From the NCBI RefSeq assembly GCF_013409505.1, contig NZ_JACCBN010000001.1, forward strand, positions 2,046,001 through 2,110,000: a stretch of 64,000 nucleotides of DNA, given 5' to 3'. Shown piece after piece: positions 1 to 6,914 of the stretch; positions within the stretch are counted from its first letter, which is position 1, and every line of letters begins with the position of its first letter. The notes beneath the pieces are model-generated. The model ran no database searches, was not told the DNA's origin, and saw nothing but the letters and a program-made list of their open reading frames with translations. Both the position numbers and the translations under genes were made by a program. The stretch comes from Actinomycetospora corticicola. GTDB lineage: Bacteria; Actinomycetota; Actinomycetes; Mycobacteriales; Pseudonocardiaceae.

Positions 1-128
1 GGGCGACGGGGCGGTCCGCTGCGGGGCGGCGGGCCCGGCCGTCGGGGCGGGAGCGGACGGTCGTCGCGACCGCGCGCGCCGGGGACGCGGGACGGGGGCC
101 GCGTCAGGGTCGCGGGCGGGCGGGCCAT
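1..128 (-). CDS. ftsI: Penicillin-binding protein FtsI (PbpB), N-terminus only
   Basis: Reading leftward, an ATG at 128-126 opens a frame that runs off the left edge of the window. The first about 42 residues are rich in Pro and Arg, which fits the unstructured cytoplasmic tail of actinobacterial septal transpeptidases. The ATG shares one base with the TGA stop of the ftsL-like gene, so translation is probably coupled. No catalytic part is visible. The identification rests on position: in the dcw cluster ftsI follows mraZ, rsmH and ftsL. If the order is broken here it could be another protein. Confidence 0.6.
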   Translation of the reverse strand, partial: MARPPATLTRPPSRVPGARGRDDRPLPPRRPGPPPRSGPPRR

Positions 129-862
129 CAGCGGCCGCCGGCGCCGGCCGGGGCGGGCGCGGGGGCGCCGCCGGACGAGGACTGGACACCGGTCGCCGGG
201 TCGGCGCCGAGGGCCTCGGGGTCACCGGCCTGGGTGCGGGCGTCCTGCGGCGTGGCGGCTGCCTGGGTCGCGGGTGCAGCCGGGTTCGCGGCCGGCGGGG
301 CGGCGGGCGCCGGGTTCGCGACGGCGGGCGGGGCCGGCGGCGGGGCCGCGGCGCGCGCCTTCTGCGGGGTGCCGACGACCTGGCTGGTGCCGTCGGGGTG
401 CACGAGGATCACGGCCGGGATGCCGGCGGGCACCATGCCGATCCGCTCGGCCGATGCCGCGAGCGCCGGGGCCGCCTGCATGGCCGCGACGTCCCGGTGG
501 AGGCGCTCGACCTCCTCGGAGCGGTCACGCGTGGCCTGGCGGGCGTCGTCGAGGCGGTAGGAGTCGGCCGCGGCGGCGGTCGAGAGCCACAGCGTCGCGA
601 CCAGACCCGACGTCAGGAGCACCATGATCAGCAGCACGAACGGCGCCGTGCCACCCGCGCTCTCCGCCGGGGCGGCGGCGCTCGTGGTCCGCGGACGTCG
701 CGTCCCCGCGGCCGGCGCACGTCGCGAGGTGGCGCGCGCCCGCGCGCCGGCCTTCGTGGTGCCCGTCGTCGGGTCCGCGGGCGTCGGCGCGGTCCGTGTC
801 GTGCTCCGCGCGCCGTCGGTGCGGGCCGTCGTCGCGCGCTGGGTCAGGGTTCCCGAGCTCAT
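128..862 (-). CDS. ftsL: FtsL-like septum membrane protein with Pro/Ala-rich tail
   Basis: This 244-residue protein has a basic, Thr/Ala/Arg-rich cytoplasmic stretch (about 1-70), one membrane segment (about 74-98) and a short helical, heptad-like stretch (about 102-130), the plan of the divisome protein FtsL, which with FtsB and FtsQ activates septal wall synthesis. Residues from about 170 to the end are low-complexity Pro/Ala. The ATG overlaps the rsmH stop by four bases (ATGA), and its own stop overlaps the next start. The mycobacterial counterpart at this place is Rv2164c. The family is assigned from topology and position because FtsL sequences diverge strongly. Confidence 0.8.
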   Translation of the reverse strand: MSSGTLTQRATTARTDGARSTTRTAPTPADPTTGTTKAGARARATSRRAPAAGTRRPRTTSAAAPAESAGGTAPFVLLIMVLLTSGLVATLWLSTAAAADSYRLDDARQATRDRSEEVERLHRDVAAMQAAPALAASAERIGMVPAGIPAVILVHPDGTSQVVGTPQKARAAAPPPAPPAVANPAPAAPPAANPAAPATQAAATPQDARTQAGDPEALGADPATGVQSSSGGAPAPAPAGAGGR

Positions 863-1866
863 GCCGCCTCCCGGACACGTTCCGCCGCTCGCAGTCGCAC
901 CGAGGCCGCCCGCGGATTGGCGGCGATCTCGGCCTCGTCGGCCTTCTCCGCGCCACGGGTGAGCAGCGCGAGTTCGGGGTGGTCCTCCGGGCGCAGCACC
1001 GGCATGTCCGGCGGCGCGGTGACCTGGGACCGCTGGGTGAGGACCCGCTTGACGATGCGGTCCTCCAGCGACTGGTAGCTCATGACGACGAGCCGCCCGT
1101 GCAGCGCGAGGGCGTCCACTGCGGCGGGGATCGCCCCGGCGATGGCGTCGAGCTCGCCGTTGACCTCGATGCGCAGCGCCTGGAAGGTGCGCTTCGCCGG
1201 GTGGCCCCCGGTGCGCCGGCTCGCCGCCGGCATGGCCTGCTCGAGGAGGGCGACGAGCTCCGCGCTGGTCCGCAGCGGAGCCCGTCGCCGGGCACGGACG
1301 ACGGCCTCGACGATGCGTCGGGCCGCACGTTCCTCCCCGTAGTCACGGAGCACCCGCACGAGCTCGCCGGGTGCGTAGGAGTTGAGGACGTCCGCGGCGC
1401 TCGGACCCGTGGTGGGGTCCATGCGCATGTCGAGCGGCGCCTCGCGGGAGTAGGAGAAGCCCCGCTGGTCCTCGTCGAGCTGCAGCGAGGACACCCCGAG
1501 GTCGAACAGCACGCCCTGCACCGGTCCGAGACCGAGCCGGTCGAGGACGTCCGCGATCTCGTCGAACACGGCGTGCACGAGGTGGATGCGTCCGGCGTGC
1601 GGGGCGAGCCGCTCCCCCGCGAGCCGCAGGGCCTCGGGGTCGCGGTCGAGGCCGACGAGGGTCAGACCGGGGTGGCGGGTGAGCAGGGCCTCGGCGTGCC
1701 CGCCGAGTCCGAGCGTGCCGTCGACGACCACCGCGTCGGGCCCGTCGAGGGCAGGGGCGAGGAGTTCGAGGCAGCGTTCGAGCAGCACCGGGACATGGCG
1801 CTCACCCGTGGTGCGCATGTGGGTGAATTGCGAGGCGTCGTCGTGCGAGGGACCGGTCGGGTCCAT
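859..1866 (-). CDS. rsmH: 16S rRNA (cytosine1402-N4)-methyltransferase RsmH (MraW)
   Basis: RsmH methylates the exocyclic amine of C1402 in the ribosomal P site using S-adenosylmethionine. The protein shows the SAM loop DGTLGLGGH near residue 50, the GLDRDP acidic motif, the family signature [11 protein letters not shown] followed by FSYS and DMRMD, and near the C-terminus [14 protein letters not shown] and [11 protein letters not shown]. At 335 residues it is near family length. The first 16 residues look unconserved; a second Met ([11 protein letters not shown]) fits the usual start HVPVL better, so translation may begin about 48 bases later. It is second in the dcw operon, downstream of mraZ. 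Confidence 0.96.
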   Translation of the reverse strand: MDPTGPSHDDASQFTHMRTTGERHVPVLLERCLELLAPALDGPDAVVVDGTLGLGGHAEALLTRHPGLTLVGLDRDPEALRLAGERLAPHAGRIHLVHAVFDEIADVLDRLGLGPVQGVLFDLGVSSLQLDEDQRGFSYSREAPLDMRMDPTTGPSAADVLNSYAPGELVRVLRDYGEERAARRIVEAVVRARRRAPLRTSAELVALLEQAMPAASRRTGGHPAKRTFQALRIEVNGELDAIAGAIPAAVDALALHGRLVVMSYQSLEDRIVKRVLTQRSQVTAPPDMPVLRPEDHPELALLTRGAEKADEAEIAANPRAASVRLRAAERVREAA

Positions 1867-1900
1867 AATCCGCCTCCACCGTGTCCACTCGGGCGCTCGT

Positions 1901-1953
1901 CTGCTGCGTGCGGACCGGCGGGGACGTCGGCCTGCTGCGTGCGGTCCGGCGGG
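1901..1953. repeat. Two-copy 22-bp imperfect direct repeat between mraZ and rsmH
   Basis: The 22-bp unit beginning CTGCTGCGTGCGG occurs at 1901-1922 and again at 1932-1953, differing at one base (A or T) and separated by 9 bp. It lies in the 253-bp gap between mraZ and rsmH, in which I see no gene. Its role is unknown. Confidence 0.6.
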
Positions 1954-2119
1954 AACGCCGGCTCGCGCCCGGTGGGGCGACGGATGCCGTCACGTCCCGG
2001 CCCGCAGGGCAGGCGGACCTGGCACCGGGGAAGGGATGCCAGGGCCGTCACCCTGCGGGTCGGGGCCTCACGGCACCCGAGCCCCCACGCCTGGGCGTGG
2101 TCGTGCACGGTGGTCCTCG

Positions 2120-2551
2120 TCAGAAGACCCCGGGGAGAACCTCCTGCTGGGCCTGCGCGTAGCTGTCCTCGTGGGCGTCCTGGTAGGCCTGCCACTTCGC
2201 CGAGTCCCAGATCTCGAGGCGGCTGACCGCTCCGATGACGGTGCACTCCCGCTCGAGCCCGGCGAACCGCCGCAGCTCGGCGTTGATGGGGATGCGCCCC
2301 TGGGAATCGGGCCGCTGCTCGTCGGTGCCGGCGAACAGGTAGCGCTGGTAGGCGCGCACCCGCTCGTCGGTGAACGGAGCCTCGGCGACCTTCCGGGCCA
2401 TCTGCTCGAACTCGTCGCGGGGGAACACGTACAGGCAGTGGTCCTGCCCCTTCGTGATCATCAGCCCCCCAGCGAGCTCGTCCCGGAACTTGGCGGGCAG
2501 GGTCAACCTGCCCTTGTCGTCCAACCGCGGGGTGTGGGTGCCGAGGAACAC
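2120..2551 (-). CDS. mraZ: Transcriptional regulator MraZ
   Basis: MraZ is a ring-forming AbrB-fold DNA-binding protein that represses the dcw operon, including its own gene. The 143-residue length equals the mycobacterial protein. Two SpoVT/AbrB-like repeats are visible: the N-terminal [20 protein letters not shown] and the second [13 protein letters not shown] near residue 90. The GTG start at 2551-2549 is chosen because FLGTHTPR is the usual N-terminus and a GGGGAGG ribosome site lies just upstream; a longer in-frame extension to 2890 would run through the promoter and operator. Four GTGG boxes at 10-bp spacing sit 30-70 bases upstream, which points to autoregulation. Confidence 0.95.
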   Translation of the reverse strand: MFLGTHTPRLDDKGRLTLPAKFRDELAGGLMITKGQDHCLYVFPRDEFEQMARKVAEAPFTDERVRAYQRYLFAGTDEQRPDSQGRIPINAELRRFAGLERECTVIGAVSRLEIWDSAKWQAYQDAHEDSYAQAQQEVLPGVF

Positions 2552-2581
2552 GGCTCCACCTCCCCGATGGAGCCCCTTTCG

Positions 2582-2617
2582 CTCCACTGCGCACCACAAT
2601 ACCCCACAACACTCCAC
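2582..2617 (-). promoter_or_regulatory. MraZ operator: four GTGG(A/G/T)G boxes at 10-bp period
   Basis: On the minus strand the hexamers GTGGAG, GTGGGG, GTGGTG and GTGGAG start exactly 10 bp apart (plus-strand positions 2612-2617, 2602-2607, 2592-2597, 2582-2587). MraZ is known to bind tandem TGGGN or GTGGKG-like repeats with about 10-bp period in front of mraZ. Here they overlap the predicted promoter, as expected for repression. Confidence 0.85.
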
Positions 2618-2623
2618 CTTCAA
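2596..2623 (-). promoter_or_regulatory. Predicted dcw promoter (mraZ)
   Basis: On the minus strand TTGAAG (2623-2618) and TATTGT (2601-2596) are separated by 16 bp and lie about 45 bases before the mraZ GTG. The spacer carries two of the MraZ boxes. The hexamers are reasonable sigma-A type matches; no start site is known. Confidence 0.55.
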
Positions 2624-2812
2624 CCTCGCCGGGGCGGCGTGTGCGCCCCGATCGGTGGAGTTCGCCCAGGTCAGTGCAGGTGGGGAGAGGTGGGGGACGT
2701 GGGGGAACCGCCCGCCGACGATCCCGGATCCACCGGGTCGGAGCAGGCCGTGACACGCCGTCCGGGCCGGTCGGAGGGCCTTCCGGGCCTGTTCAGCGGC
2801 CGGGTGGGGCGG

Positions 2813-2856
2813 GGTGGGGGCTCCGGTGGGGCGAGGTGGGGGCTCCGGTGGGGCGA
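2813..2856. repeat. 22-bp tandem repeat, two copies
   Basis: A 22-bp unit (GGTGGGGGCTCC followed by GGTGGGGCGA) occurs at 2813-2834 and directly again at 2835-2856, with the beginning of a third copy after it. Each unit contains two GTGGGG boxes. Confidence 0.75.
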
Positions 2857-2857
2857 G

Positions 2858-3205
2858 GTGGGGAGCGCCTGACAGCAGTGGCCCGTTCATGTCGTCAGAT
2901 GCGTCAACGGGGCCACTCGCTCCGCCGCCTGCCCAGCCCTTCTGCGGCGAGGTTCACGTCAGGCAGCCCGAACCGCGCCGGGACCTGCCCCATGTGCACC
3001 TCGCGACGCCGGGTGGGGCGCAGTGGGGCGACCTGGTGGGGCGCGGTGGGGAGCGCCTGACAGCAGTGGCCCGTCATGTCGTCAGATGCGTCAACGGGGC
3101 CACTCGCGCCGTCGCCCGCCCAGCCCTTCTGCCGCGAGGTTCACGTCAGGCAGCCCGAACGGCGCCCGGACCTGCCCCATGTGCACCTCACGACGGCGGG
3201 TGGGG
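2858..3205. repeat. Duplicated block of about 160 bp in the mraZ upstream region
   Basis: The segment 2858-3018 recurs at 3046-3205 with few differences. Each copy begins with GTGGGGAGCGCCTGACAGCA, contains a hairpin (AGTGGCCC pairing with GGGCCACT), then one unit of the 56-bp palindrome family, and ends with GTGGGG. No gene is visible. The whole 2552-3368 interval is otherwise non-coding. Confidence 0.85.
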
Positions 3206-3292
3206 CCATGTGGGGCGCGGCAGCACCGGCCGCACCGCGAGATTCACGTCGGGCAGGCCCGGGGCGCCGGCACCTGCCCCCTGTGAACCTCG
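2948..3292. repeat. Three units of a 56-bp palindromic repeat (left cluster)
   Basis: Units at 2948-3003, 3135-3190 and 3238-3292 have a left arm like CGAGGTTCACGTCAGGCAG and a right arm like ACCTGCCCCATGTGCACCTC, which are imperfect inverted copies around a variable centre of about a dozen bases. The same family forms the right cluster at 40.1-40.9 kb. Unlike bidirectional terminators they sit upstream of genes, in a regulatory gap. Confidence 0.8.
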
Positions 3293-3313
3293 GCGCCGCT
3301 CCCCGCACACGAA

Positions 3314-3345
3314 CGCGCCGCCGACCCCACGGGGTCGACGGCGCG
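3314..3345 (-). terminator. Terminator hairpin after the DUF3040 gene
   Basis: CGCGCCGCCGACCCC at 3314-3328 pairs with 3331-3345 with one mismatch and a 2-base loop. It lies 24 bases beyond the stop of the minus-strand DUF3040 gene. There is no clear T-run, as is common in actinobacteria. Confidence 0.65.
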
Positions 3346-3368
3346 TCGGAGAACGGGGTGAGCGGGAG

Positions 3369-3776
3369 CTACTCCTGCTCGAAACGCTTGCGGAAGCGCT
3401 CCTCCATCTTCGTGGTGAAGCGACTCTTGTCCTTCTCACCGGCCGGGGCGGACTTGCCGTCGCCCTCACCGGCGGCCGCCTCACCCTTCTTCCCGCCGGT
3501 CGCCGTGATCGCGAGGACCGCGCCGGCGAACATCATGAGGAACCCGATCACGCTGACCACCGGGAACCCACCCGGCGACAGCGACTGGATGAACACGAGA
3601 CCCATCACGAGGGCGACGACCCCGACGACGAAGAGCACCACGCCTTGAATCCGGCGTCGCCGCGACGGACGGCGGAGCCGGCCCCCACGGACGGTCGACG
3701 CGAACTTCGGATCCTCGGCATAGAGCGCGCGTTCGATCTGATCGAGCAAGCGCTGCTCGTGCTCGGAGAGCGGCAT
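3369..3776 (-). CDS. DUF3040 family membrane protein
   Basis: The 135-residue protein starts with the DUF3040 signature MPLSEHEQRLLDQIERALYAEDPKFA, here read in two parts as an N-terminal helix and an AEDPKFA turn. A basic stretch (about 34-43) precedes two membrane segments (about 44-62 and 70-91), and a charged Lys/Glu tail ends the protein. The mycobacterial homologue at the same place is Rv2169c. Function is unknown; the fold suggests a small integral membrane protein with both ends cytoplasmic. The ATG is preceded by GGAGGAGAATC, a clear ribosome site. It lies just upstream of the dcw control region but is separated from mraZ by 0.8 kb and a hairpin. Confidence 0.88.
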   Translation of the reverse strand: MPLSEHEQRLLDQIERALYAEDPKFASTVRGGRLRRPSRRRRIQGVVLFVVGVVALVMGLVFIQSLSPGGFPVVSVIGFLMMFAGAVLAITATGGKKGEAAAGEGDGKSAPAGEKDKSRFTTKMEERFRKRFEQE

Positions 3777-4031
3777 GATTCTCCTCCGGCACCGGAACGA
3801 GAGCGAGGAACGTCCCCGGGGGAAGGGACGATCGGCACATCGACGTGATGGCTTCCCTCATCGTACGAGCCGTCCGGCAGTCCGACTACCCGGACTGGTG
3901 TTCTGCGCGGACGATCATTCTTTCGGCCGGTGAGAGGCTCGCCACGGACCACTCCTCGCGATCATCCGGGCGCACGTGGTGATCTCGGGAGCCTCACGGG
4001 CACCCGACTCACGCGGATCTCACCGCACCCG

Positions 4032-4799
4032 TCAGTCGCCGGTGCGTCGGGCGAGGACGTGGATCCGGGACGCGAGGTCGCGCAGCGGTGGCGTGGTGGC
4101 CGCGAGGGCCTCCAGCTCGGCGAGGTCGCCCGGCGCGCCGGCGTCCGGGGCGTGCTCCGGGACCAGGTCGGCCAGGACCCGGTACCCCTGCACCCGCTCC
4201 AGGGTGAGCGCCTCCTCCTGCTCGACGAGGGCCGTCACCTCCGCGGTGTCCATCCGTCGCAGGAGTTGGTCGGCCGGACCCCACCGGCCGGCCGGGTCGG
4301 CCAGCATCCGGCGGGCCTCCCCCACCCGGCCGCTCACCACACGGGCGAGCACGGCCGCGTACCGGTTCGCCACGAGCAGCGAGACGAGACCGCACGGCGC
4401 GGTGGCCGCCGCGAGGGAACGGACCGCGGCCACGGGGTCGTCCACGTATTCCAGCAGGCCGTGCCCGAGGACCAGGTCGGCGTGGACCCCGTCGGTCACC
4501 TCGGCCAACGCGTCGACGTCGGCCTGCAGGGCCCGGACCCGGTCGGCGACGCCCGCATCACGCGCGCGGCTGCGCAGCACCGCCAGGGCGTTGGCGCTCG
4601 AGTCGACGACGGTGACCTCGCACCCCTCGGCGGCGAGCGGGACCGCCCAGGCGCCGCTGCCCCCGCCCACGTCCAGCACGTGCGGCGCGCCCTCCCCGGC
4701 GGCCCGGCGGGCGCGGGCGGCGGCGAGCTCGTCGTACAGGCTCGCGGCCACGACGTCGACGGCCGGGGGCACGGGCGGACGGGCCGGGCGAGCGGTCAC
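4032..4799 (-). CDS. Class I SAM-dependent methyltransferase
   Basis: The Rossmann-type SAM loop VLDVGGGSGAWAVPLA, the acidic end of the next strand (VTVVDSS), a motif around LQADVDAL and the post-II motif DLVLGHGLLEYVDDP show a class I methyltransferase of the Methyltransf_11/25 type. The substrate cannot be deduced. I chose the GTG at 4799-4797 (VTARPARPP) because TACGGT lies six bases before it, a leaderless arrangement; an ATG at 4823 would add eight residues. The gene is divergent from parA, with the two predicted -10 hexamers about 30 bp apart. Confidence 0.85.
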   Translation of the reverse strand: MTARPARPPVPPAVDVVAASLYDELAAARARRAAGEGAPHVLDVGGGSGAWAVPLAAEGCEVTVVDSSANALAVLRSRARDAGVADRVRALQADVDALAEVTDGVHADLVLGHGLLEYVDDPVAAVRSLAAATAPCGLVSLLVANRYAAVLARVVSGRVGEARRMLADPAGRWGPADQLLRRMDTAEVTALVEQEEALTLERVQGYRVLADLVPEHAPDAGAPGDLAELEALAATTPPLRDLASRIHVLARRTGD

Positions 4800-4808
4800 G
4801 GCCACACC

Positions 4809-4814
4809 GTAGTG
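4809..4814 (-). promoter_or_regulatory. -10 element of the methyltransferase gene (leaderless)
   Basis: On the minus strand TACGGT is followed by six bases and then GTG at 4799. This matches the actinobacterial TANNNT-N6/7-start layout of leaderless transcripts. Confidence 0.45.
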
Positions 4815-4845
4815 CTCAGCCATCGGGGATCCGCGCGTGAGCCGG

Positions 4846-4851
4846 TACGTT
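4846..4851 (+). promoter_or_regulatory. -10 element of parA (leaderless)
   Basis: TACGTT is followed by six bases and the GTG at 4858. This supports 4858 rather than the upstream GTG at 4837 as the start of the ParA-like protein. Confidence 0.5.
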
Positions 4852-4857
4852 GCCCCC

Positions 4858-5724
4858 GTGTACGTGACGGGTGTGCTGAGCCTCAAGGGCGGGGTCGGCA
4901 AGACCACCGTCACCCTCGGGCTGGCGGGAGCGGCCGCGAAGCAGGGGCTCCGCACCCTGGTGGTCGATCTGGACCCACAGGGCAATGCCACGACGGCCCT
5001 GGAGCCGGGCGAGAGCGAGACCACCGTCGCCGACGCCCTCGAGCACCCCTCCCCCGCCGTGCTCGCCAGCTCGATCGCGCCGAGTTCGTGGGACGACACG
5101 GTCGACGTCCTCGTCGGCTCGGAGGACATCGAGCGCCACAACCACCCGGACCCGGGCTCGCAGCGTCTCGGCCGGTTGTCCCGCCTGCTCGCCGCCCTGC
5201 CGCGCAGCACCGTCGCGGACCTCGACGACACCGCCCCGCCGCGGCGTGGCACGACGCCCGGCGCGAGCCTCCCGCACTACGAGCTGGTGCTCATCGACTG
5301 CCCGCCCTCGCTCGGCCAGCTCACGCGCTCCGCGCTCGTCGCCGTCGACCGCGCGGTCCTGGTCACCGAGCCGACGATCTTCGCCGTGTCCGGGGTCCAG
5401 CGCGCCTTCGAGGCCGTCCAGGCCGAACGCGCCCACAACCCGCGCCTGCAGCCCCTCGGGGTATTGATCAACAAGTACCGCGCCCGCTCGGCCGAGCACG
5501 AGTTCCGGGTGAACGAGCTGCGCGAGCTGTTCGGCCCGCTCGTGCTCTCCGGGGTGCTGCCCGACCGCACCGCGGTGCAGCAGGCCCAAGGGGCCGGCGT
5601 CCCGATCCAGCGTTGGGACACCCCGGGGGCCCGGGAGATCTCGCAGCAGTTCGACGTCCTGCTCGGCCGGATCGTCCGCGCCGGGCACAGCGCGAAGGAG
5701 CGACGCGGCCGCCGGACCGGCTGA
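4858..5724 (+). CDS. ParA/MinD-family ATPase (orphan)
   Basis: The N-terminus carries the deviant Walker A motif KGGVGKTT within LSLKGGVGKTTVTLGLAGAA, then VVDLDPQGNATTAL (Walker A' region) and LVLIDCPPSLG (Walker B). These mark a ParA-type ATPase that dimerises on ATP and usually positions DNA or protein cargo on the nucleoid. At 288 residues it has normal length. No ParB, parS-like cluster or other partner gene is adjacent: the neighbours are a divergent methyltransferase and a convergent HEPN gene only 3 bp away. The chromosomal parAB pair is normally near oriC, so this is probably an accessory ParA with unknown cargo. Confidence 0.88.
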   Translation: MYVTGVLSLKGGVGKTTVTLGLAGAAAKQGLRTLVVDLDPQGNATTALEPGESETTVADALEHPSPAVLASSIAPSSWDDTVDVLVGSEDIERHNHPDPGSQRLGRLSRLLAALPRSTVADLDDTAPPRRGTTPGASLPHYELVLIDCPPSLGQLTRSALVAVDRAVLVTEPTIFAVSGVQRAFEAVQAERAHNPRLQPLGVLINKYRARSAEHEFRVNELRELFGPLVLSGVLPDRTAVQQAQGAGVPIQRWDTPGAREISQQFDVLLGRIVRAGHSAKERRGRRTG

Positions 5725-5727
5725 GCC

Positions 5728-6291
5728 CTACAGCGGCCGCAGGCCCGCCACCGTGCGCGTGACCAGCGCGAGGAACAGGTCGGCCTGACGCACCATGTCG
5801 TCGGCGTCGCGCTGGCCCACCAGCCGCGTCGCCCCCGCCTCGACCGCCGACCGCGTCGACGAGTGCGCGGCGAAGAACGCCGCCCACTCCCCGTACTCGG
5901 GCGCGACCGAGGTGAGCAGCGTCCACGCGTCGGTGGGGCGCGACGACCGCTTGGCCGTCGCCCGCACCGCCAGCACGGCGGCCGCCGAGCGCAGCGCGGC
6001 GAGGTGGGCGAGCCGGAAGCGCTCGGCCGGGGTGGTCGCGGCCTGGGCCTCACGGAGCCCGTCCCGGGCAGAGCCCAGCAGCGTCACCACCGAGCGCGAC
6101 GGCGGGGGCGCCGGCGGACGGGGCACGGCCGCCGGGCGACGGTGGGACTCGCCGCGACGCCCCGCTACGGGCGCCCGGCCCGTGGCCCCGGCGCGCCCCG
6201 CCGTCCTCGGGGCGGGCGCGGAGGAAGGCGCGGAGGCGTACGCCCCGGTGTCGAACAGGTCGCCGGTGGTGCAGGTGGTCGGAGTGCTCAC
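5728..6291 (-). CDS. SAV_6107-type HEPN domain protein
   Basis: The 187-residue protein has a low-complexity Ala/Pro/Arg N-terminal third (about 1-65) and an all-helical C-terminal domain resembling the actinobacterial SAV_6107 HEPN family (LLGSARDGLREA, RFRLAHLAALRSAAAVLA, PEYGEWAAFFAAHS, DDMVRQADLFLALV). HEPN folds are often RNases with an RX4-6H motif. RFRLAH (about 91-96) fits that pattern by spacing, but its equivalence to the catalytic motif is unproven. The GTG start at 6291 follows an AGGAGA ribosome site. It lies 26 bp after the DUF6504 gene on the same strand, so the two probably share a transcript. Confidence 0.8.
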   Translation of the reverse strand: MSTPTTCTTGDLFDTGAYASAPSSAPAPRTAGRAGATGRAPVAGRRGESHRRPAAVPRPPAPPPSRSVVTLLGSARDGLREAQAATTPAERFRLAHLAALRSAAAVLAVRATAKRSSRPTDAWTLLTSVAPEYGEWAAFFAAHSSTRSAVEAGATRLVGQRDADDMVRQADLFLALVTRTVAGLRPL

Positions 6292-6317
6292 GGTGTCTCC
6301 TCGTGGGACGTGGGTGA

Positions 6318-6608
6318 TCAGGTCAGCCAACGGAGGTCCCAGACCCCCGGGCCGGATCGCATGCGCAGGACGAACTCGCTCGCCGGCAGGTGCGGCTCGT
6401 CGGACCGGCGCGCCATCACCCGCCAGCACCGGCACCGGTCGCCCCCGATGGGCATCGCCGACCGGAACGGCCACCGCGACTCCTCGATCCAGCGTTCCTG
6501 GACCTCGGTGACCAGGTAGTGGCTGTCCCGCCGGTTGGGCCGGCGGTGGAACTCGACGGGATCCCCGTCGACGCACCGGACCTGCACCGGCGACGGGCTG
6601 CGAACCAT
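6318..6608 (-). CDS. DUF6504 family protein
   Basis: This 96-residue protein has the aromatic and basic pattern of DUF6504: PVEFHRRPNRRDSHYLVTEV, an ERWIEESRW core, and a C-terminal FVLRMRSGPGVWDLRWL. As I recall the family, related segments occur at the C-terminus of ImuB-like Y-family polymerases; here the domain stands alone. The ATG at 6608 is preceded by GGAGGACGC, a good ribosome site. It is upstream of and co-oriented with the HEPN gene. Function is not established. The 237 bp before it hold no other gene apart from a possible leader peptide on the other strand. Confidence 0.75.
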   Translation of the reverse strand: MVRSPSPVQVRCVDGDPVEFHRRPNRRDSHYLVTEVQERWIEESRWPFRSAMPIGGDRCRCWRVMARRSDEPHLPASEFVLRMRSGPGVWDLRWLT

Positions 6609-6845
6609 GCGTCCTCCACGGGCGGCGCGCTCCTCCCCGCCCCCACCTCGTGCGGGGACGGGCTGTGCCTGCCACCGTGGGGAAGCCGGCGGCCGACGCG
6701 GCCGACGGGACGCTTCCCCACGTCCCGTCGACCGGCCCTGTCGAACACGTGTTCGACTGCCACGAGTGAACCCTGCCCCGGTGCGGACGTCAAGTCGTCC
6801 GGGAGTGGGCGTGATCCGCGACGCCCGGCGTGATGAGATGGCCCG

Positions 6846-6914
6846 ATGGACCGGGAGGCAACGGCGTCGGCGGTACCCGACCTCGGGCCGGGACCGGCAC
6901 GGACCGCCCGGTGA
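6846..6914 (+). CDS. Candidate 22-residue leader ORF in front of the GNAT gene
   Basis: ATG at 6846 opens MDREATASAV and ends at a TGA (6912-6914) that overlaps the GTG start of the acetyltransferase as GTGA. A TGAGAT hexamer lies six bases before the ATG, so it could be the 5' end of a leaderless message that delivers ribosomes to the GTG by coupling. Evidence is arrangement only. The peptide has no recognisable motif and the hexamer lacks the second-position A. Confidence 0.35.
   Translation: MDREATASAVPDLGPGPARTAR

Larger units (their letters stand above)
2680..3215 (+). promoter_or_regulatory. Array of 15 GTGGGG boxes upstream of mraZ
   Basis: Exact GTGGGG hexamers on the plus strand start at 2680, 2690, 2699, 2804, 2814, 2826, 2836, 2848, 2858, 3013, 3023, 3036, 3046, 3200 and 3210. 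Within each group the spacing is 9-13 bp and most often 10 bp, the same period as the proximal MraZ operator, though in the opposite orientation. Whether MraZ binds them is unknown; they could be a by-product of the local duplications. Confidence 0.5.

Noticed and set aside
796-2226. Long plus-strand frame opposite rsmH
   Set aside because: It overlaps a certain rsmH gene throughout, and its composition (Arg, Gly, Val runs) is that of a shadow frame.
2552-2890. N-terminal extension of MraZ to 2890
   Set aside because: It would read through the promoter and the four MraZ boxes, and MraZ proteins begin at FLGTHTPR next to a good ribosome site.
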